DNA of 64,000 nucleotides, taken from the NCBI RefSeq assembly GCF_005145025.1, contig NZ_CP039695.1, positions 3,085,501 to 3,149,500 of the forward strand, read 5' to 3'. Source of the DNA: Novosphingobium sp. EMRT-2 (lineage in GTDB: Bacteria; Pseudomonadota; Alphaproteobacteria; Sphingomonadales; Sphingomonadaceae). Of this stretch, positions 10,194 through 18,923 are shown in pieces. The notes beneath the pieces were generated by a model. The model made no database searches. It was given only the letters and a program-made list of their open reading frames with translations, and was not told where the DNA came from. Within the stretch, counting starts at the first letter, position 1; each line of letters begins with the position of its first letter. The position numbers and the translations under genes were made by a program.

Positions 10194-10697
10194 ATGCGGA
10201 CCGGTCACGACGACAGCGAACGCGACGACGCGGCGCCCGTCGACATGCTCGCCTCGCTGTTCGAGGCGCGCGGCTGGCCGTTCGAATTCGTTTCGGACGA
10301 CGAGATCCTTGGCGAAATCCAGGGCAGCTGGGCCAATTACCAGATCCGTTCGATCTGGCGCGCAGAGGACCACGTCCTCCAGATTCTCTGCCTGCCCGAC
10401 ATTCGCGTGCCCGATGACAAGAAGGGCGCGGTCTTCGAGGTCATGGCGCTCATCAACGAACAGGTCTGGCTCGGCCACTTCGATATCTGGTCGAACGGCG
10501 GCGTCCTGCTCTATCGCCACGGCCTGATGCTGGGTGATGACGGGCTGCTCAGCCTGACCCAGGCGCAGACCGCGATCGAGGCGGCGGTCGACGAATGCGA
10601 CCGGTTCTACCCCGCGTTCCAGTTCATCCTGTGGGGCGACAAGACCCCGGCCGATGCGCTCGCCAGCGCGTTGGTGGACGCCGCCGGAGAGGCCTGA
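10194..10697 (+). CDS. YbjN domain protein
   Basis: A 167-residue soluble protein of the YbjN family, a type III secretion chaperone-like fold often linked to stress and motility regulation. The start at 10194 was chosen because the conserved part begins with DMLASLFEARGWPFEF. The upstream in-frame extension from 9954 runs inside the SPOR gene. Typical features are the W-x-N-Y-Q-I-R core strand and a conserved C-terminal FILWGDKTPADAL. The biochemical function of the family in alphaproteobacteria is not established. Confidence 0.85.
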   Translation: MRTGHDDSERDDAAPVDMLASLFEARGWPFEFVSDDEILGEIQGSWANYQIRSIWRAEDHVLQILCLPDIRVPDDKKGAVFEVMALINEQVWLGHFDIWSNGGVLLYRHGLMLGDDGLLSLTQAQTAIEAAVDECDRFYPAFQFILWGDKTPADALASALVDAAGEA

Positions 10698-10706
10698 GCG
10701 CTTTTC

Positions 10707-10931
10707 TCAGCCCGGAGGCGGGGCGTCGGAAACGCGCGTTCGTCCGCCGAGATCGCTTTTGAGAACGTGCGCCGCATGGCGAGCCTCGGCGTGGATGCCG
10801 TGGCGGACGGTGGGCGGGGTCACGGCGACAAGCGCCAGCGCCAGCGCGCCCCACAGGGCGATCGACAGCGGCACGCCCCAGATCAGCCCGCGCGCCAGTT
10901 TCGCGCTGCCTTGGTTGTCGGTATCGGTCAT
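10707..10931 (-). CDS. Small single-pass membrane protein, unknown function
   Basis: A 74-residue protein with one clear membrane segment (about 18-38, LIWGVPLSIALWGALALALVA) and a polar C-terminal half ending in proline and glycine. I do not recognise a family. It is convergent with the ybjN gene and shares an upstream region with the divergent proC, a compact arrangement that favours a real gene. An alternative start lies five codons upstream. No strong ribosome site is visible. Confidence 0.5.
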   Translation of the reverse strand: MTDTDNQGSAKLARGLIWGVPLSIALWGALALALVAVTPPTVRHGIHAEARHAAHVLKSDLGGRTRVSDAPPPG

Positions 10932-11081
10932 GACGCACGGCATAGCGCGCCGGGCATGACCGCACGCTGAGGGCCGGATGAAAAACCGGACAGGATCGGC
11001 CGCCCTGCCGTGATCGCGCTCTTGCCTTTGGCGCGGTGATCGCCCAGTCGCGGACCGCAGTAGCGGCGCAGGAGACATGCT

Positions 11082-11891
11082 ATGACGTTGAAGGTCCTCC
11101 AGTTCGGGTGTGGCAACATGGGCGGCGCCATGCTCGCTGGCTGGCTGGCGGCGGGATTCGATCCGGCGGCCTTCACCATCGTCGATCCCCGGCTGGAAGC
11201 CGCGCCGGCGGGCACGCGGCTGGTGCGCTCTATCGCCGATGCCGGCGGGCGCTACGACGTGGTCCTTCTGGGGTTCAAGCCGCAGCAGTTCGCCGAGGCG
11301 ATGGCCACGGTCCGGCCGTTCGTGACGGAAGGAACGCTGCTCCTGTCGATTCTCGCCGGGGTCGACCTTGCCACGCTGCGCGGTGCCTTTCCCGATGCCG
11401 GGGCGGTGGTGCGCGTCATGCCCAATCTCGCCGCCGCGCTCGGCAAGTCGCCGATCGCGCTGTTCGGCGATGCGCAGGGCGATGCGCGCACCCTCACCGA
11501 TCGCCTGATGGCGCCGCTGGGACAGGCTGAATGGCTCGCCGAGGAAGGCCAGATGGACCTCGTCACCGCGCTGGCCGGGTCGGGACCGGCGTTCGTCTAT
11601 CGCTTCATCGATGCGCTGGCAGAGGCGGCGGCGTCGCTCGGCCTCGCGCGCGAACAGGCGGATCGCCTGGCGCTGGCCATGGTCGAAGGCGCGGCGGCGC
11701 TGGCGGCCTCGTCCGAGCATTCGCCGGGTGAACTCGCCCGTCGCGTCGCCAGCCCCGGCGGCGTGACGCAAGTGGGCATCGACGTGCTCGATGCCGATCG
11801 CCGGCTGGTGCGCCTGCTCGAAGACACCCTGCGCGGCGCGCGCGATCGCAGCGCGGAAATGACCGAACAGGCGCGCGCAGCCGCCGGCTGA
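11082..11891 (+). CDS. proC: Pyrroline-5-carboxylate reductase
   Basis: Final step of proline synthesis, reducing 1-pyrroline-5-carboxylate with NAD(P)H. The 269 residues start with LQFGCGNMGGAMLAGW, the dinucleotide-binding motif of the family. They include VVRVMPNLAAALGKSP and end with the substrate-binding signature region SPGELARRVASPGGVTQVG. Length is typical. proB is about 3.3 kb downstream rather than adjacent, so the proline genes are near each other but not in one operon. Confidence 0.95.
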   Translation: MTLKVLQFGCGNMGGAMLAGWLAAGFDPAAFTIVDPRLEAAPAGTRLVRSIADAGGRYDVVLLGFKPQQFAEAMATVRPFVTEGTLLLSILAGVDLATLRGAFPDAGAVVRVMPNLAAALGKSPIALFGDAQGDARTLTDRLMAPLGQAEWLAEEGQMDLVTALAGSGPAFVYRFIDALAEAAASLGLAREQADRLALAMVEGAAALAASSEHSPGELARRVASPGGVTQVGIDVLDADRRLVRLLEDTLRGARDRSAEMTEQARAAAG

Positions 11892-12032
11892 GTGGCTGAT
11901 TTTCCCGCAACGGCAACAAATTCTTACAATTCGCGACCGGTTCCCGGTTCCGGTTTCGCTTGAAACCCGCCCGCGATGCTACGATATTGCCGTGTATCGG
12001 GCATTGTGCCCGGCAACGGAGTTTTGGAACCA

Positions 12033-12776
12033 ATGGCAAACTGGAACGATCCTCAGCCCACTCGGACGGGCTTCGGCGCGTCTCCGAGCCTTTCCGGCGC
12101 CTATGGTCGCGGCGAAGTCTTCGACGCCGGCCTGCGGCGGTACATGCTTTCGATCTACAACTACATGGCTTCGGGCGTGCTGCTTTCGGGCATTGTCGCG
12201 CTGCTGTTCGCCACCACCGGCATGGCCGCAGCGGTGTTCGGCACCCCGCTGCGCTGGCTCGTGGCGCTCGCGCCGCTGGGCTTCGTCATGGTGATGAGCT
12301 TCGGCGTCAACCGCCTGTCTACCGCCGCCATGCAGGGCCTGTTCTGGGCCTTCAGCGTGGTCATGGGCATGTCGCTGTCGGCGATCTTCTTCGTCTATAC
12401 CGGCCCCTCGATCGCGGTGACGTTCTTCGCCACGGCGGGCGCGTTCGCCGGTCTCAGCCTGTTCGGCTACACCACGAAGAAGAGCCTGTCGGGCATGGGC
12501 AGCTTCCTGATCATGGGCCTGTTCGGCATCCTGATCGCGTCGCTGATCAACATCTTCCTGCGCTCGCCTGGCCTGGCCTGGGGCATCAGCTTCCTGGGCG
12601 TGCTGATCTTCGCGGGTCTGACCGCCTATGACACGCAGCGCCTCAAGGAAACCTACGCGCAGGTCGCCGGCACCGATTTCGTCGGCAAGGCGGTCGTGCT
12701 GGGCGCGCTGACGCTCTACTTGGACTTCATCAACATGTTCCAGTTCCTGCTGCAGTTCATGGGCGATCGTCGCTGA
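12033..12776 (+). CDS. Bax inhibitor-1/YccA family membrane protein
   Basis: A 247-residue inner-membrane protein with about seven hydrophobic segments between residues 40 and 245, of the BI-1/YccA (TMBIM) family. The family includes calcium-leak proteins and the FtsH-interacting YccA. The start at 12033 follows a CGGAG ribosome site by about 11 bases and opens with MANWNDPQ, as in sphingomonad homologues from memory. The C-terminal AYDTQRLKETY segment carries the conserved aspartate of the family. A strong terminator follows. Confidence 0.9.
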   Translation: MANWNDPQPTRTGFGASPSLSGAYGRGEVFDAGLRRYMLSIYNYMASGVLLSGIVALLFATTGMAAAVFGTPLRWLVALAPLGFVMVMSFGVNRLSTAAMQGLFWAFSVVMGMSLSAIFFVYTGPSIAVTFFATAGAFAGLSLFGYTTKKSLSGMGSFLIMGLFGILIASLINIFLRSPGLAWGISFLGVLIFAGLTAYDTQRLKETYAQVAGTDFVGKAVVLGALTLYLDFINMFQFLLQFMGDRR

Positions 12777-12836
12777 TCGACAGGCAACGGCAGGCCATAA
12801 CGTGGCGCTGACGCGCCACGGTGTGGACAAAACGGG

Positions 12837-12874
12837 ATGCCCGGCGGCCGGAATGGCTTGCCGGGCATTTTCTT
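12837..12874 (+). terminator. Intrinsic terminator after the BI-1 family gene
   Basis: A perfect 9-bp stem ATGCCCGGC / GCCGGGCAT (12837-12845 and 12860-12868) is followed by a T-rich run (TTTTCTTTG). A second short hairpin (GTGGCGC/GCGCCAC, about 12802-12819) precedes it. Confidence 0.75.
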
Positions 12875-12965
12875 TGTCGTGCGGTGGGGTTACATCGGCG
12901 CTTCATCTTGGAGACAGGCGGCGGCAGGCATGGTCGCGCGCTTCGGGCTCTTCGGGGGAGTACAG

Positions 12966-13712
12966 ATGTTCCGTTTTTCGCGCCTTTCGGGGCCAGCTAT
13001 CGTTACCGGCGGCACGGTTGCCGTTCTGACCGTCGCACTTGCGTCCTGCGCGCCCAAGGTCGTCCCGCCGCCGCCTCCGCCGCCCCCGCCGCCGAAGGTG
13101 GTCATCATTCCGCCCAAGCCGATGCCGCCCAACGGCGCCAGCAACAACCTTGCCTTCCCGGCAGCCGATGCCAACGGGCTGCGCGAATCCGTCAACCGCA
13201 ACATCTCGCCCTCGCAGATGCTGTGGAACCTGCGTTCGGCGTACAACGTGGCCGCGCTCAACTGCAACGAACCCAAGCACGCCAACATTCTGGTGCGCTA
13301 TCGCGCGTTCCTGAAGAACCATGCACGCACGCTCACGGCCGCGAACAAGAAGGTCGACGAGGAATTTCGCAAGAAATATGGCGCGCGCTTCACCGCTCCG
13401 CGCGAACAGTACATGACGGCGGTTTACAACCACTTCGCGCTGCCGCCCACGCTGCCCCATTTCTGCGATGCCGTGCTGGCGGTCAGCGAGGATGGCGATG
13501 CGGTGAAGTCGGCCGATCTGGAAGCCTTCGCGGTGCGCAGCCTGCCGAACATCGAAGTGGTGTTCGACGACTTCTACCGCCGGTACGAACAGTACCGCAT
13601 CGATCTGGCCGCGTGGCAGGCGCAATACGGCCAGCCGGTGGCCCAGCCGGCCTCGGCCGTGGTGCTTCCGGCCACTGCGGGCGGTGGAACGGGCACCTCG
13701 CCAAAAAAGTGA
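12966..13712 (+). CDS. Putative lipoprotein with polyproline stretch
   Basis: A 248-residue protein whose N-terminus is a signal peptide ending in LASC (cysteine about residue 30), a good lipobox. Ten consecutive prolines follow (about 37-46), then a globular helical region. The start at 12966 follows a GGGGGAG ribosome site by 5 bases. The upstream in-frame extension overlaps the terminator and is rejected. I recognise no named family. Conserved-looking features are a cysteine in AALNCNEPKH and another in PHFCDAVLAV. Envelope location is likely; function is unknown. Confidence 0.8.
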   Translation: MFRFSRLSGPAIVTGGTVAVLTVALASCAPKVVPPPPPPPPPPKVVIIPPKPMPPNGASNNLAFPAADANGLRESVNRNISPSQMLWNLRSAYNVAALNCNEPKHANILVRYRAFLKNHARTLTAANKKVDEEFRKKYGARFTAPREQYMTAVYNHFALPPTLPHFCDAVLAVSEDGDAVKSADLEAFAVRSLPNIEVVFDDFYRRYEQYRIDLAAWQAQYGQPVAQPASAVVLPATAGGGTGTSPKK

Positions 13713-13727
13713 TTTTTGGTCTTTCAT

Positions 13728-13764
13728 CGGCGGGAGCGCTGCGCTAAGGGGCGCGCTCCCGCCG
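13728..13764 (+). terminator. Strong hairpin after the lipoprotein gene
   Basis: Perfect 12-bp stem (13728-13739 and 13753-13764) with a 13-base loop, lacking a T tract. Directly upstream, overlapping the stop codon, is a second inverted repeat CCAAAAA / TTTTTGG (13701-13719). It separates the lipoprotein gene from the tRNA gene. Confidence 0.5.
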
Positions 13765-13804
13765 GTCCATGGCGTGTCATGGGCAGGCGGAAGATACTGG
13801 GAAC

Positions 13805-13880
<76 letters not shown>

Positions 13881-13989
13881 GTATTCTTAACCGGCCTCTT
13901 GTCGGGTGCTATCAAGAGGTGAGGGCGGCGGCCGCAGCGCCGCGCCGACCTCAATCGAAACAGCGCCCTACCGCCGGACACCAGGACCC

Positions 13990-15051
13990 ATGCATTTTCT
14001 CGACCAGGCCAAGATTTTCATCCGTTCGGGCGCCGGCGGCCCCGGCGCGGTCAGCTTCCGGCGCGAAAAATACGTCGAATACGGCGGCCCCGATGGCGGC
14101 GAGGGCGGCAAGGGCGGCGACATCGTGTTCGAGGCGGTGGCCGGCCTCAACACCCTGATCGATTTCCGTTACACCCAGCATTTCAAGGCGCAGCGCGGCA
14201 TGGGCGGCGCGGGCAAGAACCGCACCGGCGCGGGCGGCAACGATCTTGTCATCAAGGTGCCGGTCGGCACGCAGGTGCTCGACGACGATCGCGAGACCGT
14301 GCTGGCGGACCTGATCGAGGCGGGCCAGCGCATCACCCTGCTGCGCGGCGGCGATGGCGGGCGCGGCAACGCCAGCTACAAGACCAGCACCAACCGCGCG
14401 CCGCGCCAGTCCGGACCGGGCTGGCCGGGGCAGGAAATGTGGGTCTGGCTGCGGCTGAAACTGCTGGCCGATGCGGGTCTTCTGGGCCTGCCCAATGCCG
14501 GCAAGTCCACCTTCATCAACCAGATCACCAACACCAAGGCGAAGGTCGGCGCCTATGCCTTCACCACCACGCGCCCGCAACTGGGCGTGGTGCGCCACCG
14601 CAACCGCGAATTCGTGCTCGCCGACATTCCCGGCCTGATCGCCGGCGCCGCCGATGGTGCGGGGATCGGCGATCGCTTCCTGGGCCATATCGAACGCTGC
14701 CGCGTGCTGATCCACCTGATCGATGTCCACGGCGATACCGATCCGGTGGAAGCGATGCACATCGTCGAGGAGGAACTGGAAGCCTATGGCGCCGGGCTCG
14801 ATGAAAAGCCGCGCATCGTCGCGCTCAACAAGATCGACCTGGTCGATGCCGAACTGGTCGAGGCGTTCTCGCAGGAACTGCTCGAAGCCGGGGCGGACCG
14901 CGTGTTCCCCATTTCCGGCGCGACCGGCAAGGGCATGGACCGCCTGCTCGATGCCGTGCTGGACTATCTGCCCGCCGCCACCGTTACCGAACGCCCCTCG
15001 GGCGAGGTGGAGGACGAACAAGACCGCCAGCCCTGGTCCCCGCTGGGGTGA
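13990..15051 (+). CDS. obg: GTPase Obg/CgtA
   Basis: Essential GTPase involved in late 50S ribosome assembly and stress control. The 353 residues start at [20 protein letters not shown], the canonical beginning of the glycine-rich Obg domain (1-158). The G domain follows, with G1 GLPNAGKST, switch region [11 protein letters not shown]3 DIPGL, G4 NKID and G5 ISGA. An in-frame extension to 13906 would overlap the tRNA region and is rejected. In many proteobacteria obg and proB are adjacent, as here. Confidence 0.97.
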   Translation: MHFLDQAKIFIRSGAGGPGAVSFRREKYVEYGGPDGGEGGKGGDIVFEAVAGLNTLIDFRYTQHFKAQRGMGGAGKNRTGAGGNDLVIKVPVGTQVLDDDRETVLADLIEAGQRITLLRGGDGGRGNASYKTSTNRAPRQSGPGWPGQEMWVWLRLKLLADAGLLGLPNAGKSTFINQITNTKAKVGAYAFTTTRPQLGVVRHRNREFVLADIPGLIAGAADGAGIGDRFLGHIERCRVLIHLIDVHGDTDPVEAMHIVEEELEAYGAGLDEKPRIVALNKIDLVDAELVEAFSQELLEAGADRVFPISGATGKGMDRLLDAVLDYLPAATVTERPSGEVEDEQDRQPWSPLG

Positions 15052-15159
15052 CCGCCCGACTGTGATGACGGCGCGGCGGCGGTGGCACGTTCACCCGTGC
15101 CGCATTTCGCCCCGATCGCCCTTCACCTCCTGTCACATTTCCCGTAAGCGGCGCGGATC

Positions 15160-16293
15160 ATGAAGATTGCCCAGCTTGCCCATCTGTCCGATCCCGCCAC
15201 CTGCCCGCGACTGGTGGTCAAGGTCGGGTCCGCGCTGCTTGTCGGCAAGGACGGGCAGCCGCGCCGCGCATGGCTGACCGCGCTGGTCGCGGAAATCGCC
15301 GCCGCGCGCGGGCGCGGGCAGGAAGTGATCGTGGTCTCTTCGGGCGCGATCGCGCTCGGCGCCCGCCGGCTGGGGCTGGCCAAGGGCGGGCGCGGCAGCC
15401 TGTCCGATGCGCAGGCCGCCGCCTCGGTCGGCCAGATCGCGCTGGCGGGGCTGTGGGCGGAGCTGCTGGGGCAGCACGGCCTTACCGCCGCGCAGATCCT
15501 GCTGACGCTGGAAGACCTCGAAGACCGCCGCCGCTATCTCAACGTCACGGCCACGCTCGGCACGCTGCTCGCGGCCGGGGCGGTGCCGGTGATCAACGAG
15601 AACGATTCGGTCGCCACGCAGGAAATCCGCTTCGGCGACAACGATCGGCTGGCCGCGCGGGTGGGTCAGGCGGCGGGCGCGCAGGGCGTGCTGCTGCTGT
15701 CCGACATCGATGGCCTCTACGATCGCGATCCACGCCAGCCCGGCGCGGTGCGCATCCCCGTGGTGAAGGGCGTCACCCCGGAAATCCACGCCATGGCCAC
15801 GGGCGGTTCCTCGTCCGGCCTCGGCTCCGGCGGCATGACCTCCAAGCTGCAGGCGGCGGAGATCGCGGAACTGGCCGGCATGGCGCTTGCCATCATCGAT
15901 GGGCAGCCCGTGGCACCCATCGGCACCGCATTGTCTGCCGATCGCGGCACGCTGTTCCTGCCGCGCGGCCGCCGGCAGGCGCGCAAGGCGTGGCTGGGCG
16001 GCAAGCTGCGCGTGCGCGGCTCGGTGGGTGTGGACGAAGGCGCGGTGCGCGCGCTGCGGGGCGGCTCCAGCCTGCTCGCCGCCGGCGTCACCACGGTCGA
16101 AGGGCAGTTCCAGCGCGGCGATGCCATCGCCGTGACCGGCCCCGATGGCGCGATCCTGGCGCGGGGCCTTTCCGAATATGATGCCGCCGAATGCGCCCGC
16201 CTGCTCGGCCGCCACACACGCGAGCACGAGGCAATCCTGGGCTATGCCCCGCGCAGCGCCCTGATCCACCGCGATCAGATGGTCCTGTTGTGA
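15160..16293 (+). CDS. proB: Glutamate 5-kinase with PUA domain
   Basis: Phosphorylates glutamate in the first step of proline synthesis. The 377 residues hold an amino-acid kinase domain (about 15-265: VVKVGSALLV, SSGAIALG, NENDSVAT, FGDNDRLAARVG, GTGGSSSGLGSGGMTSK-like metal/substrate loop) and a C-terminal PUA domain (about 285-370), as in full-length proteobacterial ProB. It lies 108 bases after obg. Proline feedback control is known for the family and cannot be read from the sequence. Confidence 0.96.
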   Translation: MKIAQLAHLSDPATCPRLVVKVGSALLVGKDGQPRRAWLTALVAEIAAARGRGQEVIVVSSGAIALGARRLGLAKGGRGSLSDAQAAASVGQIALAGLWAELLGQHGLTAAQILLTLEDLEDRRRYLNVTATLGTLLAAGAVPVINENDSVATQEIRFGDNDRLAARVGQAAGAQGVLLLSDIDGLYDRDPRQPGAVRIPVVKGVTPEIHAMATGGSSSGLGSGGMTSKLQAAEIAELAGMALAIIDGQPVAPIGTALSADRGTLFLPRGRRQARKAWLGGKLRVRGSVGVDEGAVRALRGGSSLLAAGVTTVEGQFQRGDAIAVTGPDGAILARGLSEYDAAECARLLGRHTREHEAILGYAPRSALIHRDQMVLL

Positions 16294-16306
16294 AGGCGCG
16301 CGGCTG

Positions 16307-17227
16307 ATGGCGGGGGAATTGCTGGCGATCACCGGAGCCACCGGCTTCGTCGGGCAGGCCGTGCTCGACCATGCCGCGCGCGCCGGGCTTGAAGTGCGCG
16401 CGCTTGCTCGCCGCCCGCAGGAGCCGCGCGCTGGGGTGGAATGGGTGCAGGGCGATTTGGCAGACAAGGCCGCGCTGCGCCGGCTGGTCGGCCGGGCGAG
16501 CGTGGTCCTCCACATCGCCGGCGTGGTCAGCGCGCCGGACGAAGCAGGCTTCCGCGAAGGCAACGTTACCGGCACGCTCAACGTCGTGGAGGCCGCGCTC
16601 AACGCGGGCGTGCCGCGCCTGGTCCACGTCTCCTCGCTGTCCGCGCGTGAGCCTGGGCTGTCGCTCTACGGCGCGTCGAAGCTGGGGGGGGAGCGCATGG
16701 TCAAGGCCAGCTGCCTCGACTGGACGGTCGTGCGCCCGCCCGCGGTCTACGGCCCGCGCGATACCGAGATGTTCGAGCTGTTCAAGCTGGCCCGGCGCGG
16801 CGTGGTGCCGCTGCCGCCCGAAGGCCGGCTCTCGATCATTCATGTCAGCGATCTCGCCCGCCTGCTGCTGGCGCTGATCCCCGGCGGCGAGGACGTGACG
16901 CACAAGGTGTTCGAGCCGGACGACGGCCAGCCCGGCGGCTGGACCCATGTCGGGCTGGCCAAGGCGATCGGCGTCGCCGTGGGCCGCCGTGTCGCCGCTG
17001 TGCCGCTTCCGCCGGGCGTATTGCGGCTGGGCGCGCGGGCGGACCGCCTGTTCCGGGGCAAGGGCGCCAAGCTGACGGAGGACCGCGTCGGCTATATGTG
17101 CCACCCGGACTGGCAGGTTACCGACGGCGCCCGCCTGCCCGAACACGTGTGGAAGCCCCAGGTCGAAACTCGCATGGGCCTCCACGCCACCGCTGCCTGG
17201 TATCGCGAGGCCGGCTGGATGAAGTGA
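16307..17227 (+). CDS. NAD(P)-dependent epimerase/dehydratase-like protein
   Basis: A 306-residue extended SDR-fold protein. It has the nucleotide-binding motif ITGATGFVG at residues 6-14, a VVRPPAVYGPRD segment typical of the family and an active-site-like YGASK (Y and K four apart). It resembles the complex I NDUFA9-like/isomerase group of sphingomonads. The substrate cannot be assigned. It follows proB by 13 bases and is probably co-transcribed with it. Confidence 0.85.
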   Translation: MAGELLAITGATGFVGQAVLDHAARAGLEVRALARRPQEPRAGVEWVQGDLADKAALRRLVGRASVVLHIAGVVSAPDEAGFREGNVTGTLNVVEAALNAGVPRLVHVSSLSAREPGLSLYGASKLGGERMVKASCLDWTVVRPPAVYGPRDTEMFELFKLARRGVVPLPPEGRLSIIHVSDLARLLLALIPGGEDVTHKVFEPDDGQPGGWTHVGLAKAIGVAVGRRVAAVPLPPGVLRLGARADRLFRGKGAKLTEDRVGYMCHPDWQVTDGARLPEHVWKPQVETRMGLHATAAWYREAGWMK

Positions 17228-17254
17228 CGACGGTGGGGTGAGCCGCCATTCCCC

Positions 17255-17338
17255 GCATCGTCATTGCGAGCGCAGCGAAGCAATCCAGGGCGGCGCGCGG
17301 AACTCTGGATTGCTTCGCTGCGCTCGCAATGACGATGC
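17255..17338. repeat. Long perfect palindromic intergenic repeat
   Basis: Two 34-base arms (17255-17288 and 17305-17338) are exact reverse complements, separated by only 16 bases. The arm contains the CATTGCGAGCGCAGCGAAGC core, a dispersed intergenic repeat I recall from many bacteria (knowledge, not searched). It lies between two convergent genes. Transcribed from either side it would form a very stable hairpin. Confidence 0.85.
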
Positions 17339-17351
17339 CTGTCTCCCAACG

Positions 17352-17378
17352 AAAAAGCCGCCCGGTTTCCCGGACGGC
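17352..17378 (-). terminator. Intrinsic terminator of lpd
   Basis: On the minus strand a 9-bp GC stem (GCCGTCCGG / CCGGGCGGC, one G-U) with a short loop is followed by five T residues (17356-17352). It lies about 30 bases after the lpd stop. Confidence 0.8.
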
Positions 17379-17409
17379 CTTTCGCGCTTTCGCAGCCTGA
17401 CGCAGGGCG

Positions 17410-18807
17410 TCAGATGTGGATCGGCTTGCCGGTCACCGCCATCGCGGCTTCCTTGATCGCTTCCGAATGCGTCGGGTGGGCATGGCAGGTATAGGCGATG
17501 TCCTCGCTCGTCGCGCCGAATTCCATCGCCTGTGCCGCCTGCGCGATCATCGTGCCGGCCACGCTGGCGATGCACCACACGCCCAGCACGCGGTCGGTCT
17601 TGGCGTCGGCGATCACCTTCACGAAGCCGTCGGGCTCGTGGTTGGTCTTGGCACGGCTGTTGGCGAGCATCGGAAACTTGCCGACCTTGATCTCGCCCCG
17701 TTCCTTCGCCGCTTCCTCGGTCAGGCCCACGCCGGCGAATTCGGGCTGGGTATAGACCACGCCAGGGATTACGTCATGGTTCACGATGCCGGTCAGCCCG
17801 GCTATGTTCTCGGCCACGGCGATGCCTTCGTCCTCGGCCTTGTGCGCCAGCATCGGGCCGGGGATCACGTCGCCGATCGCCCACACGCCGTCGACGGCGG
17901 TGCGGAAATCGTGGTCGGTCTCGATCTGGCCGCGCGCGTTGAGCGAGAGGCCGATCGCGTCGAGGCCCAGCCCGTCCACGTTCGGACGCCGGCCGATGGA
18001 GACGAGCACGACATCGGCGTCGAGCACTTCGGCTTCGCCGCCCTTGGCCGGCTCGACCGTGACCTTGGCGGTCTTGCCCTTCACCGTCACCCCGGTCACC
18101 TTGGTGCCGAGCTTCAGGGTCATGCCCTGCTTCTTGAAGATCTTGCCGGCTTCCTTGCGCACGTCGCCGTCCATGCCGGGCAGCAACTGGTCGAGGAATT
18201 CGACCACGGTCACCTCGGCGCCGAGCCGCCGCCAGACCGAGCCAAGCTCCAGCCCGATCACGCCGCCGCCGATCACTACCATCTTCTTCGGCACGGAGGC
18301 CAGTTCCAGCGCGCCGGTGCTGTCCACCACCACGCCGCCGGCGTTGTCGATGGTCACGCCCGGCAGCGGGGTGACCGACGAGCCCGTGGCGATCACCACG
18401 TTCTTGGCCGTCACCGTCTTGCCGGCAACCTCCACGCTGTGCGCATCCTTGAACGTGGCGTAGCCCTTCAGCCAGTCGACCTTGTTCTTCTTGAACAGGA
18501 ACTCGATGCCGCCGGTCAGGCCCTTCACCGCGTCCTTGCGCTGGCCCTGCATGGTGTCGAGGTCCAGTTCGGGCGTCACCTTGATGCCCATCTTGGCCAT
18601 CGCGCCGTTCTTGGCCGCATCGAAGTATTCCGAGGCGTGCAGCAGCGCCTTCGACGGGATGCAGCCCACGTTGAGGCAGGTTCCGCCCAGCGTTTCGCGC
18701 CCTTCGGCGCAGGCGGTCTTCAGGCCAAGCTGCGCCGCGCGGATCGCCGCGACATAGCCGCCGGGGCCGGCACCGATGACAAGCACGTCATAGTCGTATT
18801 CAGCCAT
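17410..18807 (-). CDS. lpd: Dihydrolipoyl dehydrogenase (E3)
   Basis: FAD flavoenzyme that reoxidises the lipoyl groups of 2-oxo acid dehydrogenases with NAD+. The 465 residues have VIGAGPGGYVAAIRAAQLG at the N-terminus, the redox-active disulfide GGTCLNVGCIPSK (C44/C49 region), a second nucleotide motif VIGGGVIGLELGSVW, an FAD-binding AIGDV and the catalytic C-terminal HAHPTHSE. It is the last gene of the sucA-sucB-lpd set on the minus strand, so it is probably the E3 of the 2-oxoglutarate complex. It may also serve pyruvate dehydrogenase. Confidence 0.97.
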   Translation of the reverse strand: MAEYDYDVLVIGAGPGGYVAAIRAAQLGLKTACAEGRETLGGTCLNVGCIPSKALLHASEYFDAAKNGAMAKMGIKVTPELDLDTMQGQRKDAVKGLTGGIEFLFKKNKVDWLKGYATFKDAHSVEVAGKTVTAKNVVIATGSSVTPLPGVTIDNAGGVVVDSTGALELASVPKKMVVIGGGVIGLELGSVWRRLGAEVTVVEFLDQLLPGMDGDVRKEAGKIFKKQGMTLKLGTKVTGVTVKGKTAKVTVEPAKGGEAEVLDADVVLVSIGRRPNVDGLGLDAIGLSLNARGQIETDHDFRTAVDGVWAIGDVIPGPMLAHKAEDEGIAVAENIAGLTGIVNHDVIPGVVYTQPEFAGVGLTEEAAKERGEIKVGKFPMLANSRAKTNHEPDGFVKVIADAKTDRVLGVWCIASVAGTMIAQAAQAMEFGATSEDIAYTCHAHPTHSEAIKEAAMAVTGKPIHI

Positions 18808-18820
18808 TTCGGCCTCCGTG

Positions 18821-18913
18821 GCGCGCGTCCTTCGACAGGCTCAGGACGAACGGAATCTGGATAGTCCGGCCGCGCGACATCCGCTCATCCTGAGCCTGTC
18901 GAAGGATGCGCGC
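18821..18913. repeat. Inverted repeat of the GACAGGCTCAG family between lpd and sucB
   Basis: 29-base arms at 18821-18849 and 18885-18913 pair along their full length with two G-U positions. The arms contain CCTTCGACAGGCTCAGGA. Related sequences occur at 25,100 (one arm) and 39,231-39,320 (diverged pair). Being inside an operon, it could act as a processing or mRNA-stability element between sucB and lpd. Confidence 0.8.
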
Positions 18914-18923
18914 GGGCGTCACC

